A stretch of 64,000 bases of DNA from Trissonchulus latispiculum (taxonomy: Eukaryota > Nematoda > Enoplea > Enoplida > Ironidae), in contig JASAND010017739.1 of the NCBI GenBank assembly GCA_030248195.1, positions 1 to 64,000 on the forward strand. The letters run 5' to 3'. The translations under genes and the position numbers were made by a program. Below are positions 1 to 12,513 of the stretch, piece after piece. The notes below the pieces were generated by a model. That model had not been told where the DNA came from. It was given only the letters and a program-made list of their open reading frames with translations, and made no database searches. The stretch's first letter is position 1. Each line of letters opens with the position of its first letter.

Positions 1-508
1 TTGTTACGGTACAAGCACGCGAGATTTTGGAATAGCTATTTCTCAAGGAGGAGGCCCTCCCAGACGTTGGAAATTTTAATTATGAAAAATCCGAAATGGA
101 AACCTTTAAAAGATTCGAATAAATAGTCGAGAAATTATTACTGTAAACTAAATCTGCATAGCGAGAGACGCTGTACAATTTTCATTCATTTTCTTTCATT
201 TTCATTACATTTTCACTTTTCGGATAGTTGAGCAAGAAGGAAAAATACTCATCATGATCGCTTCTTTTGGAAAAAATTGAACAAATTTAAAAAATTTTGG
301 AATCCCTGACACTGTTGTTTTTTGTGTTTTTATTGTGTTTTCGCGCACTTTTTTAAAAAACACAAAAATTTAAAAACACACTAAAAAGCACACTCAAATT
401 TTCACCTGAAGGAGCAAATTTTTATTGATTTTAAGCATAATTCGTTAAGTTTTTCCAAAAAATTTTGCGCCTTCGGCGCAATTATCGTCTATATATCTAC
501 GTATGTTT
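1..508. other. Intergenic A+T-rich DNA, nothing recognised
   Basis: No coding pattern or repeat boundary could be supported here. It lies 3' of the LINE fragment on its right and may include that element's decayed 3' untranslated end, but no clear poly(A) tail or target duplication is visible. Confidence 0.4.
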
Positions 509-1787
509 TTACTTCTGTTTGCTTTCGTCGGAGCTGGGGGCATTAGTTTTAGTGTAGCCTTGTGTTGTGATTTCCTGGATCGTCTGGGAGGGTCCCAATA
601 TGATTGGAGAGGTTAATACCTCCCCCACACCCTTGAGGAACTCCAGGACCGCCCGGGGCTCCTCCGAAAGGACCGAGATGGTGGGGTTGGGGCCAAGGTG
701 CCGGGTGCGCATTGCCGTATGGGCCGGACAATGGATAAAAAGATGGAGGATATCTTCCTCCGGGTGCCCACAGTTAGGACAGGCCGGGGAAGCAGAGATA
801 CCGATTCGGTGTCGGTATTGGGCCAGTAGATTGCAGTGTCCATTGGCTCTCAATTGTGCCAACAGAACACGCTCCTTTCTGGTCATTGTTATTTCCGCTG
901 CGGTGGCCGCTCTGGACCGGCCACTGTAGATTCCCATCTGGTCGTAGGTTTTCTGGTTTTCCAACGACTCGTTCCGGTAATGTCGCTTGATGGTTGATTT
1001 TGCCGTTGAGTAGTCGACAGGCACATCTGCCTGTGGCAGCGTAGAACCCAATTTGGCCGCTTCATTGGCCAGCTCATTTCCGTTGATTCCTATGTGCGAC
1101 GGTACCCACTGAAATGTGAAATGGATGCTCCGTTCGTCCAGCTGATGCAGGACTTTCCAGATTTCAGAAATTAGTTTGCTTCCGTCTCCTCGCAGGTGGC
1201 CGGATTGCAGCTTCGTGATCAGAGATTTGGAGTCGAGCAGATTCTGATCTCTGACCATTCGGGTTTCCGGTTGGTTTTAATCCATCGGAGGCCTTCTAAG
1301 ACGGCAAAGGTTTCCGCCTAAAACTAGAGCAGCAGCTTCCGGAGGCTGCTAGGATCCGGTGGACTTCTGTACCACCAGGCGTCATGATGACTGCAGCAGA
1401 GCCTCCATTTTTGGTCCCTTCACTGGCCGATCCGTCAGTCCAAATGACAATTTGCGGTTCCGGCAGAGCAGCCAGAGTGGCCGTGGTGGAGGCAACCAGT
1501 TGGTTTGAGTTCTTTCCTGACCCGTCGAGGAGGTTTGCATTCAGCGTGACAGACGGAGTTGACCATGGTGGGAGGATTGGTAGTTCCAGGGGTTCTCTGT
1601 TCAGATCAGCAAGGCCACAGCTTTCACTTATCTGTGACCCGAGGCGTCTCCAGGAAGGTTGGGATTTTAGTCTCTGCTCCACTGAAACTTCCGCAGTCCG
1701 GCGGCGGGGGTTTTCAGGTGGAAGCCGGAGTGATTTTTCATAGGCACAGGCGACTAATTCATTGGATCTAATTTTCACTGATGGCAA
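509..1787 (-). pseudogene. 5'-truncated non-LTR retrotransposon (LINE) ORF2 3' end with RNase H domain, frameshifted
   Basis: Read on the - strand this is the C-terminal part of a LINE ORF2. The upstream part carries the first RNase H strand (VIWTDGSASEGTKNGGSA, with the first catalytic Asp). The downstream part carries the conserved RNase H block WVPSHIGINGNELANEAAKL, with its catalytic-type residues, then a terminal zinc-binding motif of the form C-x2-C-x8-H-x4-C (CPNCGHPEEDILHLFIHC). Two breaks separate the blocks. Near 1320 the frame shifts between SSFR and the expected Ala-Glu-Thr that follows. Near 1230 it shifts just before DSKSLITKL. Each is explained by one missing base. The reverse transcriptase domain and the endonuclease are absent, so this is a dead, 5'-truncated copy. 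Clades with RNase H of this type include R1-, I- and Tad-like LINEs; the exact clade is not resolved. Confidence 0.85.
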
Positions 1788-3496
1788 ATTTGCTTCCGTC
1801 CGGACATAGTCAGTCTAAACATAGACATAGTCTAAACTGATGAGTGCTCTCTTAGTACCAGGGTTTTTTTTACCAGTAGACAACGGGGTCTGTAGGGCAG
1901 AGCCTCCAGAAGTCGAACAATTTTTAAAAATTGGTAAAAAGCCATAATGGAAATAGTTAAACTTTTTAATTTTTTAAACCTTATTTTCTTTTGAACGGTG
2001 CTGGAGATTTATAAACAGCCCAAAGTAACTAATGTGGTATACTAATACGTATAGAATATAGCGTTATCATAGGGGTCGCGGTAGCGGTATAAATAATGAC
2101 CATAGGATAACGTGGGGGGGGGAATGGGGGGGTGCAGACCCCCCCAGACCGACAAAAAACGGGTAGACCCTCTCGCCGAGAAGAGAAAAAGGGTAGACCC
2201 TCTCGTCGAAAACTGAAAAAAGGGTAGACCCCTAAGCGATTTTTACCAAAAATTGCTCATTTTTTAGCAAATTTTAGCGATTTTTTCAAAAAACTTCTTA
2301 AAAATCGCTAAAAATTTTCATTTTTTATCACTTTTTGGTCAAAAAAGTTTAAAATTAGCAATTTTTGCAAATTTTGGTGCAGATTCCTTTAAAATTTTGG
2401 AATTTTTGAGGGGTAGACCCTTCGCCAGAGTCGGGGTAGACCCCCCAGAATTGGACCCCGTGTTAATGTATGATAATGACCGTGTAAAACAAGGCTGCGC
2501 AGATTATGTGCGCAAAAAATTGTACGTGTCGAGTTTGGTATGTTCCTGAAGTTTCATCCCCGTACCACTTTCCGTTAAACAGTTATGCCAAAAATCGCTT
2601 ACGAGAGTGATGTTTTTTCCGGTTTCTCGCTTTTGATGTCTCATAAGTGGGTTTTGTAGCTTGAATAACTACAGATAGAAAAATTTTTGCCTATGAAACC
2701 CATATAATATATTCTTGTAGTACAAATCAAAAATAAGAAAATAAGCCAGTTTTTATGCCTCCCAGAGCCGGAAAAAATTTTTGGCTTGGGGCCAAAGTCG
2801 GCCAAAACGCTAAAATGGCCAAAAAGTATGCTTCAAAGGCGCCTTAATAAGTCAGATTGGGCTATATATGGGGTAATACTGACTGAGCGACTGAGCAACT
2901 TTTGTCATAGAACTGCATGCTCAAAGTGGCTGTGGAGTGCTGTGGTGGGGTGGGGAAAGAAAGAAAAAGAATACAAGTACGGAGGTAGGACGTGAAGGCT
3001 TCGAAAAGTTAAGGAAAATACAAGTTGGCGCAGGCGCAAAATTTATTCAACAGTATTCCGCAGTTCTAAAGTTTTAAAGAAATTAGTAAAATTTTGCTTC
3101 TGAAAGTCAAAATTTCGGTGTTTTAAAATGTGTTTTTCTAAGAAAAAGTGTGGGAAAACACAAAAAAACCGTGCTTAGTACATTTAGCAACACAAAAATA
3201 TTAATGGCGACGGTGCGAAACTTTTTTTGTTCATGCGTTGCATTTTGGGATTAATTTTTCTTACCTCCGAATCCTGACGGGGCATGCGGCCGCATGCCCC
3301 GCATGCCCCCTGGCTGCGCCCCTGGTTTCTGCATATTATTGTAAGCTTAAAATTTGGCAAATTTTCAGGTAATGACTGTCCGAACTTGTATGTAGTTCCG
3401 AGCGGGGAAGGCTCCCAGTCCCAGTAAAATAAGCAAAGGACTGCTTTTCTCCTTTGAAAGTATCCGGATAATTGTAATTATTTTGTTTTTGTTTAG
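1788..3496. other. Repeat-rich DNA upstream of the ferredoxin exon
   Basis: No exon was found here. Around 2160-2440 the phrase GGGTAGACCC recurs several times among poly-G/poly-C runs, looking like a decayed dispersed repeat. At about 3278-3320 there is a GCATGC-rich palindromic stretch followed by a 'ggctgcgcccctgg' type transposon end. The upstream ferredoxin exons (presequence and N-terminal strand region) were not found and presumably lie outside the window. Confidence 0.35.
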
Positions 3497-3629
3497 GCGC
3501 TTGCGAAGGTACTCTTGCCTGCTCAACCTGTCATGTAATTCTTAAAAAGCAGGATTATGACCGACTTCCTGACAAACCTTGCGATGAGGAGTTAGATATG
3601 TTAGATCTGGCCTATGGTCTAACTGATAC
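3497..3629 (+). CDS. FDX1: Mitochondrial [2Fe-2S] ferredoxin (adrenodoxin/FDX1 type), internal exon
   Basis: This exon encodes the iron-sulfur cluster loop and following helix of a mitochondrial adrenodoxin-type ferredoxin, which passes electrons from ferredoxin reductase to cytochrome P450s and other partners in the matrix. The peptide begins [12 protein letters not shown], holding three of the four cluster cysteines with the family spacing C-x5-C-x2-C. It ends with [13 protein letters not shown], closer to FDX1 than FDX2. The acceptor is TTTGTTTAG|GC and the donor is GATAC|GTACGC. The exon opens with two bases of a split codon and closes with two bases completed by the next exon. Upstream exons are not in the window. 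Confidence 0.9.
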
Positions 3630-4167
3630 GTACGCATTTTTAGCTATAGCTTTTAGTTTGTTAGTTCCTGTTCCTGCTTTCAAGAGATCATAGTCGTCAC
3701 GTGTAATGCCAGGATTGCTGCCTGTCTGTTCCCTCTGCAGCTGGGACCAATGGGGTCTTGCCGCAAGCGGGTTGGGGTTCTTATGTGGAAGAAGCGCCCA
3801 CCCCCCCCCACTTTTTGGGTGGCTCCGCCCTCCTCATTCGACCCCTTCCCTCCACTTGATTCTCTCCACTTTTTGGGCTTTCCATTTAATAAGATGTGTC
3901 CAGCTAGTGCCAAATTTTTCGGTTTTTTGGTCGCTTTCAAAAAATTTGTGGCTGCGTCGGAATATTTTGGTTTAAAGTCGTTTATTTTGGTGCTAAAATT
4001 AAATTATTGAACACTTTAGCATAGTAGTAGCAATAGAACGCAGGTATTTTTTATCGTATTTTTAGCTTTTTGAGTCGGCGTTCGCTGCGCAATCAGCTGT
4101 CTTCGAAAATATTCAAAGTTCAAGGGGCTGAAATGATTTTATATATTAGGTTGTTGAAAAGGGAGTA

Positions 4168-5260
4168 TAGTCAATCGGGAAAAAGACGCCATTTTTTCAA
4201 ACTTTTGGACGTGTAGAACGCATTTTTTGGAATTATGGGAAAATTCTTGTAGTTTGAAGAATGGCAACACCTACGGATTATTTTCATGTATTAATGACTT
4301 CTCTGGACTGTAGCAATAGAGAGTACTATGTGATTTATTTCCTGGGAAAAAAAGCCAAAATCGGGAAAAAACCCAGTCATCGGGAAAAAAGCCACTTTGG
4401 TCGAAGCATATCCTGAAGGCGTAGACCAATTCTGAGTGTTCCAACGTGTACAGCGTCGCTTATTTACCCTAGATTTGTTGTTTACCGAGGCAAATTGCCT
4501 TCCTAAAGCATTAAATAGAACTTTTTAGTTTGCAGCAGAAACTGGCTAGGTTTCATCAAATATAACGTAAACATACAAATTTTTTAAAAACTTGCTAAAA
4601 CGAAGGCTAACCACAAAATAGTGTTTTCCAATGAATTCGTAATGCTCTTTTTGGCCAAATGTGCCAGTTTCAGGATGAAATGTGGAGTGTAGCGGTCAAA
4701 ACGACTGAAGTGACATAATATTAGTTCAAAAGTTGCTCATTTCAGGGACTGTAAACCTACAAACGGTATTGCTTTGTAAAACTTGAATTGCTGATTTTTT
4801 CAACATAGTGTCATGCCAGAAATCCAGAAAAACTGCTCACTATGGGTCTCGCAATCCACTGGTTTTTTTCCCGATGGGTCAAAATCATCGGGAAAAAAGC
4901 CACACCTGCCCAGAGACAACGTGACATTCTGAACTGTTTGCAATTGTATGAGGACAACGCCAGACATGTTCTCTCTTGATTGCAATAGAAATTATTCAGA
5001 TAGTGCTATTGACACTAAAGTTATGAATTTTTGAAACATTACCGTTTTCCCGCCTTTTCAGAAACAAAATTTTCCAAAAAATGTCGGCCCCGCTGTTGAC
5101 TATAGAGGAGAGTTAGAAAGCTAAAAATCGTCGTGTGGGCTTATATTTAGGTCGCCATTCTACACGCCAAATATTACTGCAATAGCTTCATCCGTTAGGC
5201 CACAGCGGTCGTGGCTTTTTTCCCCGAAATTTTGACGTAGGCTTTTTTCCCGATTGACTA
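4168..5260. mobile_element. TA-flanked foldback MITE (TIR TAGTCAATCGGGAAAAA) in the ferredoxin intron
   Basis: The left end TAGTCAATCGGGAAAAAG (4168) matches the reverse complement of the right end CTTTTTTCCCGATTGACTA (ending 5260), and both are flanked by TA. This fits a Tc1/mariner-type target duplication. The phrase 'gggaaaaaa(g/c)cca' recurs internally. No transposase is visible. A related copy lies at 50756-52160. Confidence 0.65.
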
Positions 5261-5454
5261 TAATAAAATAAGTCAGTCAAAAAATTTTCGGGGTGCTTTT
5301 ATTTGAAAACTCAGATCTTATTGAGAAATCTCCGAGAAAAGTTTATCGTGGTAACATCTTGGTACAGCAACGCCCTGAAAATGCGTTTACAGCATCAGAT
5401 TCCAACTATATACATCTTAATCTCTGATATATTATGACAGGCTTTTTCTTGCAA

Positions 5455-6145
5455 TCGTGCATAGCGCGATTTGTTTTATAAATGATCCTCTTCGATTACC
5501 TCCCATCAGAGTCTATCATAGTGGCAAGCCGTTTTTCCAAATGTCTTTCCTTGAGCGAGAAATCCAAGTTCAAAGTTTCGCATTTTCGTTATTTATTGAC
5601 GGTCGGCATGGCTCGTCTTTAATGCCGCAAAACTAGAGCTTGGAACAACGGTTTGTCTCAAACTTTCAGACAACGGCTATCTTGGGACAGTAACTGCTAA
5701 AAATCATAGCCCAAACCGAGCAGCGAAACGTCCGGTTTGGGTATGGTGTTGTTGGTGTTTGACGGGGTGTTCAGTGTAGGTCGGTAACACACATTTTTAC
5801 TCTCAACCCGAGTTAACGGCTAATTTTTCTATCACATTAATCCTCTCTGTGGGATTAACATTTGCTGAAAACATAAGCCAAATTGGTTTGGGCATTGAAA
5901 GGAAAATTGCACCAGAAGTGGCACTTGCCGCTTATAGGGAAACGCCAAATTTTGACGAATGACGACGTCAAAAAATGACGAAAATGCGAAACTTTTAATT
6001 TGGATTTCTCGCTCTAGGGACGGAATTTGGAAAAGCGGCTTGCGCCACGACGATAGACTCTGACGGGGGTACAATATATGTGAAAATGAAGAAAATCGGA
6101 GAGGGTGGTAGATTTTAAAAACCAATCGCGCCTCATGCTAAGCTT
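5455..6145. repeat. Imperfect inverted repeat (foldback element) in the ferredoxin intron
   Basis: The arm containing GAGCGAGAAATCCAAG and AAAGTTTCGCATTTTCG (5551-5590) is matched in reverse complement at about 5984-6018, with further matching DNA (GTCTATC, GGCAAGCCG and CAAGCCGC forms) on both sides. The structure is a diverged hairpin element of about 0.7 kb. Boundaries and superfamily are uncertain. Confidence 0.5.
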
Positions 6146-6703
6146 TTCAAATTTTCTCAGAGAATTTCCTTTATGATCCAGAAACCCTTAAGCCTATGGA
6201 AAACTACACCCTATGATGTCATTGTTTGCCTTTGCTAGATGCAGCCTGATTTAGCCATCGGAAATGTTGTCTAGAAAATGTAGACTATTGCAGCCCTTGG
6301 CGTATTAAGAGGGGTGACCAAGAAGTCCGGACAACCGCCTTTTCCGAAAGCTTTTTTAATTTCTAGCTATTTTGGGGCAAATTTGGCCATTGTTTGCAAA
6401 AATTGGGGGGGGTTGGACAGTCGGGCACCCTCCCCCCCCTGTCAAAGTCCTGGATACGCCCTTGATTGTAGCTAGCGACATCGATTTCCAGTCTGCTCAT
6501 AATGTTGCTTAAGAATTTTTAGTCACTGATTTTCCAAGTAATTTTATATTAGTTTTGCTGTTGGCTTGGATTCTGTTCATTTGATGGTTGATGCAAGATA
6601 CAGTGTTTTACTTTCATTTCTTATGAAATAATTAGTAGTGTGTCAAAAGTACCATCAGTTTTATGGTATTCAGTATTCATAGGTACATTTATAAATGTTT
6701 CAG

Positions 6704-6806
6704 ATCACGGCTAGGTTGTCAGATTACCCTCACCAAAGCATTAAATGGATTAGAAGTAATTGTTCCCGATTCGGTCAACGATGCCAGAGGTGGAGGAACA
6801 AGCTAA
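6704..6806 (+). CDS. FDX1: Mitochondrial ferredoxin (FDX1 type), last coding exon
   Basis: The acceptor TGTTTCAG|A completes a threonine codon from the previous exon. The exon then encodes SRLGCQITLTKALNGLEVIV and a short tail ending in GGGTS before TAA. The cysteine in SRLGCQ is the fourth [2Fe-2S] ligand of adrenodoxin-type ferredoxins, and the tail PDSVNDARGGG resembles the short C-terminus of invertebrate FDX1. The 3.1-kb intron before it carries a TA-flanked foldback element and a second inverted repeat, so this gene tolerated transposon insertion within the intron. All four ligands are intact and the frame is open, so the gene looks functional. Confidence 0.9.
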
Positions 6807-7335
6807 AGATTAGAATTCACGTTTGTGAATTCGGTTAACGGGAGGAATCCAGTTCTTGTTATATGGGTTTTTGATCGTCTCCGATTTCGCTCATTTTCAT
6901 AAAGTCTCCTAATGGATGCCTAATCACTCCTTACTGGCAGAAAACTGCTAGAAATATTTGTTAAATATAGTCAGGAGGAGGGACATCACCGACAAGTGGG
7001 GGAAAATGATGACTCACCCTGCTCGACTAGTAAATGATAGAGATGCTGCGTCTCTAGTCATTCTTCCGATAAAATTAAACCCTAAAAGCGAAGTTGACAT
7101 ATTTTGGGGATTTGCGCTGGTATGATAATTTTCATGTATTAAACTAAACAGATAAAAGCTCATCGCTGAATACTTTTTACTCATGCTGGAGAAGGAATTG
7201 CAACAACTGATATTTATACTTAATATGCACGAAATCTGTAGCTAATTTATGTGTGAAATGGGTGAAATTTATTTTGTGAATAGAAATTTTCTGTGATAGA
7301 CCATCCCTTAATTGTAATGGTAGTTTATGTAAGTA
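6807..7335. other. 3' flank of the ferredoxin gene
   Basis: This should hold the ferredoxin 3' untranslated region. No other gene or repeat boundary was recognised. Confidence 0.35.
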
Positions 7336-8869
7336 AAGTCAGACACAAAAATGTATGTGCAAAATTGTGATCACATACTACATTGAATATTCATCGCAGA
7401 CCCATAACATTATATATTTTCTGAATCGTCATGATGAGAACAAAATTTTTATAAAACTTAAAATTTTGAAAAATTTGAAAAATTTCAAAATATCGGTGTA
7501 TCGAGGTTTCCCCCGGAATATGCATGCTAAAAATTTCTTTCTTTCAAGGAAATTTTCCCTTCAAAAACCGCAGAATGACACAATAAGGAAGAAAATCGGT
7601 TAAGGTTTGAATTACCATTTCTCGATTTTCAATATGCTTTCATTTCTGCCCCTTTTCCAACTTTGACAAGCTACTGCTCGCGCAGTACTGGATAGAAATT
7701 TTTTTCCTTTTCATTTTCTGGACCGCTTAGGCATCTGCTTTAACACGGTAAAAGTTATCTTTCAAAATTTGCAGTTGGTTTTTTCGAAAATTCACCGTTT
7801 TTGAAACAAAATTTCAACATGCTGGTATGGAAAAATTGCGTGTGCTATAAAGTTTCAAAGATTGCCCTAATTTCAACAGGATTTCGAGGAATTGCTGTCT
7901 TTACGTAATAAATTATGTAGGGGCGCGATAGCGCCCCTACACAATATGGGTATAAAGGCGTCTGCGCGGCCCCCTGGAGACAGTGTTGGCCTTGGTGCCA
8001 GCTAATTAGAGGTCCGGGAGGGGTAAAAATGTTACCATCGTAAAGTACTCGAGCAGTACTACAAGTACCACCATACTTTTGGTTAAAATTCCAAACTTCA
8101 AAATTTTGCACTAGGCGGGAGTTACCGTGCGTTTGTTTTTTTCCTCGGTTAAGGGGGGGGGGGGCTACGAATTTCACTAAAAGTTCGATGTTGGAAAAGC
8201 TAGCTAGTCTTTTGCCATATAATAGTATTAGGTTTAGTGTAAAATAGTTTAAAGTTTGAAAGAATTTTATGCAGCGTAGCGTCCTGTGGACCCATCAGAA
8301 GTTGGTGTTGTCGGTCCAAAGCTCGGCATGACACGTACAGAAACTTTGCCTCACCCTGATCGCTATGGGCAAGGTACGGTACCCAAATTTTCCAGAAATA
8401 GTACTAACATATAGCGCTTTGATATCGTGTAAAATAATCCTTAGATCAGTGTATACTTTTCTGCGCGATACAATCAAAATGCGATAAATTGGGTGTTGTA
8501 GGTCTATACGGGTGGAGGTTAACTAACGTCTAATGAGCTGTGGTTTATCAAAGGAGCCCAACTTTGCTCCGATTAATACTCCAAGTATCTGTCTTAACTT
8601 ATGTAAAAATGACGTGATTTCGTTAACCCCTGCGTTCGCAGTGCTAGATGACATTATCGATATTGTCACTGTTATTTGGTGCCATTTCGAAGATGTGAGT
8701 CAATTACTCCAAAGTACTGTGGCAGAATCGGCTGAAACCTTGCGCATTACAGGCCAGTGAATGTACCAAGATGTGCAGACAGCTTAGGCCACTAAACCTC
8801 GCTTCAATATTTAGAAATGCTAGATTGATTTCTCGAAGTATGAACGGCGATCGCTCCAAAAAGGTCTAA

Positions 8870-10848
8870 GGGCCTTTTCGCGAATGGGTTAAACGAGTTA
8901 AAATTAACTCGATCCTTTTCGCGAATGGGTTAAAAGAGTTAAATTTAACTCGCCGAGTTAAGCAGAGTTAAAATTTTTAACTCTTCGGTCATTCGCGAAA
9001 AGAGTTAAAAATTAACTCTTTTAACTCTACTCTTTTCGTGAATGACACGTGGAGTTAAAAACCTGCAGAGTTAAATTTAACTCTACCCTTTTCATGAATG
9101 GGTTAAATTTAACTCTTTTAACTCGCTCACGCTATTTTACATTGAATTTTAACCCGCGTCTCAGCACGCGGGTTAAACGAGTTAAAATCTTCTATGCTTT
9201 GTATTGTTATTGCCATATTTTGCGCGCGTGATAAAGCTTTAAATATGAGAAGATAATCCAACCAATGAAAGCGCAACACATAATTTCATTGGATGGTTCA
9301 TAATGCTTCAAAATTAGTTAAGCATTTGCCAATATTCTGCCAAATTATTTGCACGAAAGCAACGAAATAGGCTACTTAATAAAATAAAAATAGAAGGAAC
9401 AACTAACGTTTTGAACCTGCTGCATTAGAAATAATAATTAAATTAAGTTAATTAATTATTGTAGTTAGGTATAAATAAGTAGTAAACTCTAAATTATTTT
9501 TCACAGTTATTTGACAACACTACGAATATGCCAATTTGAAGTATGTTGAGAGCTGCTGGCCATATGAAAAGCCGAATCAGCGGAACACTAAAACCAACCG
9601 AAAGCTCAATTTTTTCTCAAAAAGTTAATTAAATTAAATTAAACTATCAATTTAAAAAGTTAAAGACAAATTAAAGGGCTAATTTTGCCAGAAAAATTAC
9701 TGTAAACATTAAAAAATTTGAACCTTTAGATCTTTTGAAAGGATATCTGTTTAAATGGTACGCGAACTTAGCTGCAACTGGTGATGCTCCACAGAATTAC
9801 AGGATTAATTGTTATCCCAACTGTGATTTTAAGGGCAACCATTTCAATTCAAATTTGAAATCTCTATTGAATTTTAATAAACAAACATTTTTCTGTTTAA
9901 TTTTGCTGCGGCTGGCTTTTTAGTATTAAAGTTTAGCTGAAATGGACCAAAATTGTCCATGTTTTTAAGAGGATCACGAGAAACCGATTTTCCTGAAAAT
10001 ATGTACAGAGGGTTTTTGGCTCTGTCGTGGTGTCAGGCTTTAACAAACAAACATGGTACCTGTTTTCTGCTCAACTATTCTTTAGCACTTCGTTGTTAAG
10101 CTGGCAATAGGAACAACAAAAATCTAGACCGAAACACTGTCTTCAGATTAGTTTTAATTAATATGTACAACTTTTCATGAAAATCGTAAAAATCTTTGGT
10201 TGGTTCTCCTAGAATTGTTGTTTACCCATGTTGTTAATCCCTTCGAAGCTTAAACGTTAAAATTTTGCTGCAGATTTGTCAATAATTTGTTGAAATGCAT
10301 CCGTGCTAAATTTCAGCAAAATCGGTTAAAACTGCAACTTAGACAGAGGGATTCCCCTTGATCGCCCTAACACCGGATGTCGTTAAATTGAAAATGTAAT
10401 AAACGTGTATTAATGAAATGAGTAAATATATTTTTTGCGGTCTTATTTTATTTAAAATTTTTCAAACGTTGCAAAGTTTTTCTATAATTGTCAAAAAAAG
10501 TTGGGCATTACGTAAAACAAAATTAACCATTTTAGCTCTTTTCACGTATGCAGAGAGTTAATTTTAACTATCCCAGTTTTAACTCTTTTAACTCTTTTCG
10601 CGAATGCAGAGAGTTAATTTTAACTCTGCCAGTTTTAACTCTTTTAACTCTTTTCGCGAATGCAGAGAGTTAATTTTAACTCTCCCAGTTTTAACTCTTT
10701 TAACTCTTTGATTTTTAACCCTGCGGAGTTAAAAGAGTTAAAAGCAGGCAGAGTTAAAATTAACTCTGTGCATTCATGAAAAGGGTTAAAAGAGTTAATA
10801 TTAACTCTACTCTACTCTACTCTACTCTACCCATTCGCGAAAAGGCGC
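8870..10848. mobile_element. Harbinger-like non-autonomous element with internal GAGTTAAA arrays and TAA target duplication
   Basis: The ends GGGCCTTTTCGCGAATGGGT (8870) and, in reverse complement, GCGCCTTTTCGCGAATGGGT (ending 10848) are inverted repeats with one mismatch, flanked by TAA on both sides (8867-8869 and 10849-10851). A 3-bp TWA duplication and G-rich ends fit PIF/Harbinger. The subterminal regions (8870-9200 and 10530-10840) are dense alternating blocks of GAGTTAAAA and TTTTAACTC, each bounded by 'ttcgcgaatg'. No transposase was found. Confidence 0.7.
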
Positions 10849-10851
10849 TAA

Positions 10852-11949
10852 GACAGTTGTAAGCGCATATTGAACGAAGGAAGCGTCATATCGAAAAACG
10901 GATTTCATATTCTGATTCAGCAGGTCAAATAACCCCTGTAAGCACCTTTTCGGCAAAATCGGAGACAAAAAAATTTTTGACCCCATTTTTACTGCGCTTA
11001 GCTAGCTTTTCAGGCCCAAAAATAAGGGTTATTTCTTAACGAAAAGTTGGCTAGCACACTAACCAGAAAACTAAAGCCCTTGAAATTCACAGACAGTATG
11101 CCCCTATTAGAGCCTAATAACTGGTAAAAGGCTGGGGTAGGCTAGGGGCTGCCAATTTTATTAGATCGAAGACGGCGCACGGTCACCTCGCAACTTTTTG
11201 CAAAATTTCAAACTTTGAGCTGTTATAACTAAAGAAGGAAGCAACGCTCGAAAGCCGGAATACTTTTAATATTTAGCACTAGTAACAGTTAACATTTGTG
11301 GCAAAAAGTTTCAGAAATGGTCAAACCGTTAATCCACCAGAATTCAGAAAAGCTTTTTCAAAAAACCCACTTTTCGCACCAAAATTTCAACTTTGGCGTA
11401 GTGCCAGAATTGGTGTGTGTTAGATATAATAATGCCCACTACGGACTACTTAACCTTGATATGTTAGCTAATCATATGGCAAAAGGTAGGTCTCTCTGAA
11501 GAAGTTGGGCAAAACCGTTCGTAGCCCCCCCCCCCCTTAATAACGCTTTTCGGAAGTGCTTATGTCAGCGCAGTGTTGGAACGATATGGGTATTTTGGTC
11601 CTATACTACTATTATATGTTAGTATGCACTGTCCTCCGATGCAACCTTTTTTGGTCATTTTGGCACACTGCCAATTTTGGCTCTGCCAAGGCCCCAAATT
11701 CGGACTTTCGCTATTTTGGCAATTCGGTTGTGATCGACTTTTTTCACAGGTTAGCAGCTAGATCGGTTTGGTTTGTTTTATTTGAATATTTCGGACTATG
11801 CGCGGAATGTATCGAGGGGGATTTTTTAATTTCGCTCTGGAGCTTTCAGGAGATGGGCGCAAACTTCGCATTTTTTCACCTGTTTTGGCGAAAAGTTTTT
11901 GCAGTTTCACTAAAAATGGCCTAAAGGTCACTAAAAACTAAAAGTTTTT
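10852..11949. other. Intergenic DNA, nothing recognised
   Basis: A+T-rich sequence with a short run of C residues near 11527. Short open frames here show no recognisable protein character. Confidence 0.3.
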
Positions 11950-12325
11950 CGGCCTTGTGGTGGTACCCAAATATTATAGTAAATCGGGGTCGCTGAAAAC
12001 GATGAGCATACTGCCGGTACCGCCCGAAATGACCACTGGTCAGCATGGCTCCCGTGGTTCCTCGCCCAGGGTCAAAGTAGGGAAAACTCACTATAATCAA
12101 CATTTTTCGGCGTTTTGGTTCGGGGCATATATAGTAAATCGACTACGCTCGTTTCAATGAGCATATTACTGAAATCAATGGAAGGGATCAGTGGTCACTA
12201 CGGTCTATGGGGCCTACTGACCACTGGTCAAACCCCCTAAAACAGCGGTTTTCGGCCCTCTGGCGGTACCCATATAGTAAATCCGTGTCGCTGAACGATG
12301 GGCATACTGTCGAAGTCTTTGGCAA
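11950..12325 (+). repeat. Direct duplication of about 290 bp
   Basis: The block with GGTGGTACCCA, ATAGTAAATC and GATGAGCATACTG near 11958-12013 recurs near 12262-12310 as GGCGGTACCCATATAGTAAAT and GATGGGCATACTG, with a weaker partial copy around 12125-12170. It looks like an old local tandem duplication. Confidence 0.5.
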
Positions 12326-12513
12326 GACGAAAAAGTTTTCTCCTTATATCACTCACAAACAGAGGTTGCAGCGGCGACGCTTGGGGCGGAGGTGAGAATT
12401 CAGTGGTACTATATATTTATATAATCACTTTTCTGCTCTTCCTACGGCACTGTTCAAGCTCCTTGTATCCATTGCCGCATTGCTCGAAAGGGATCCTTTA
12501 AAATGACAGAAGG

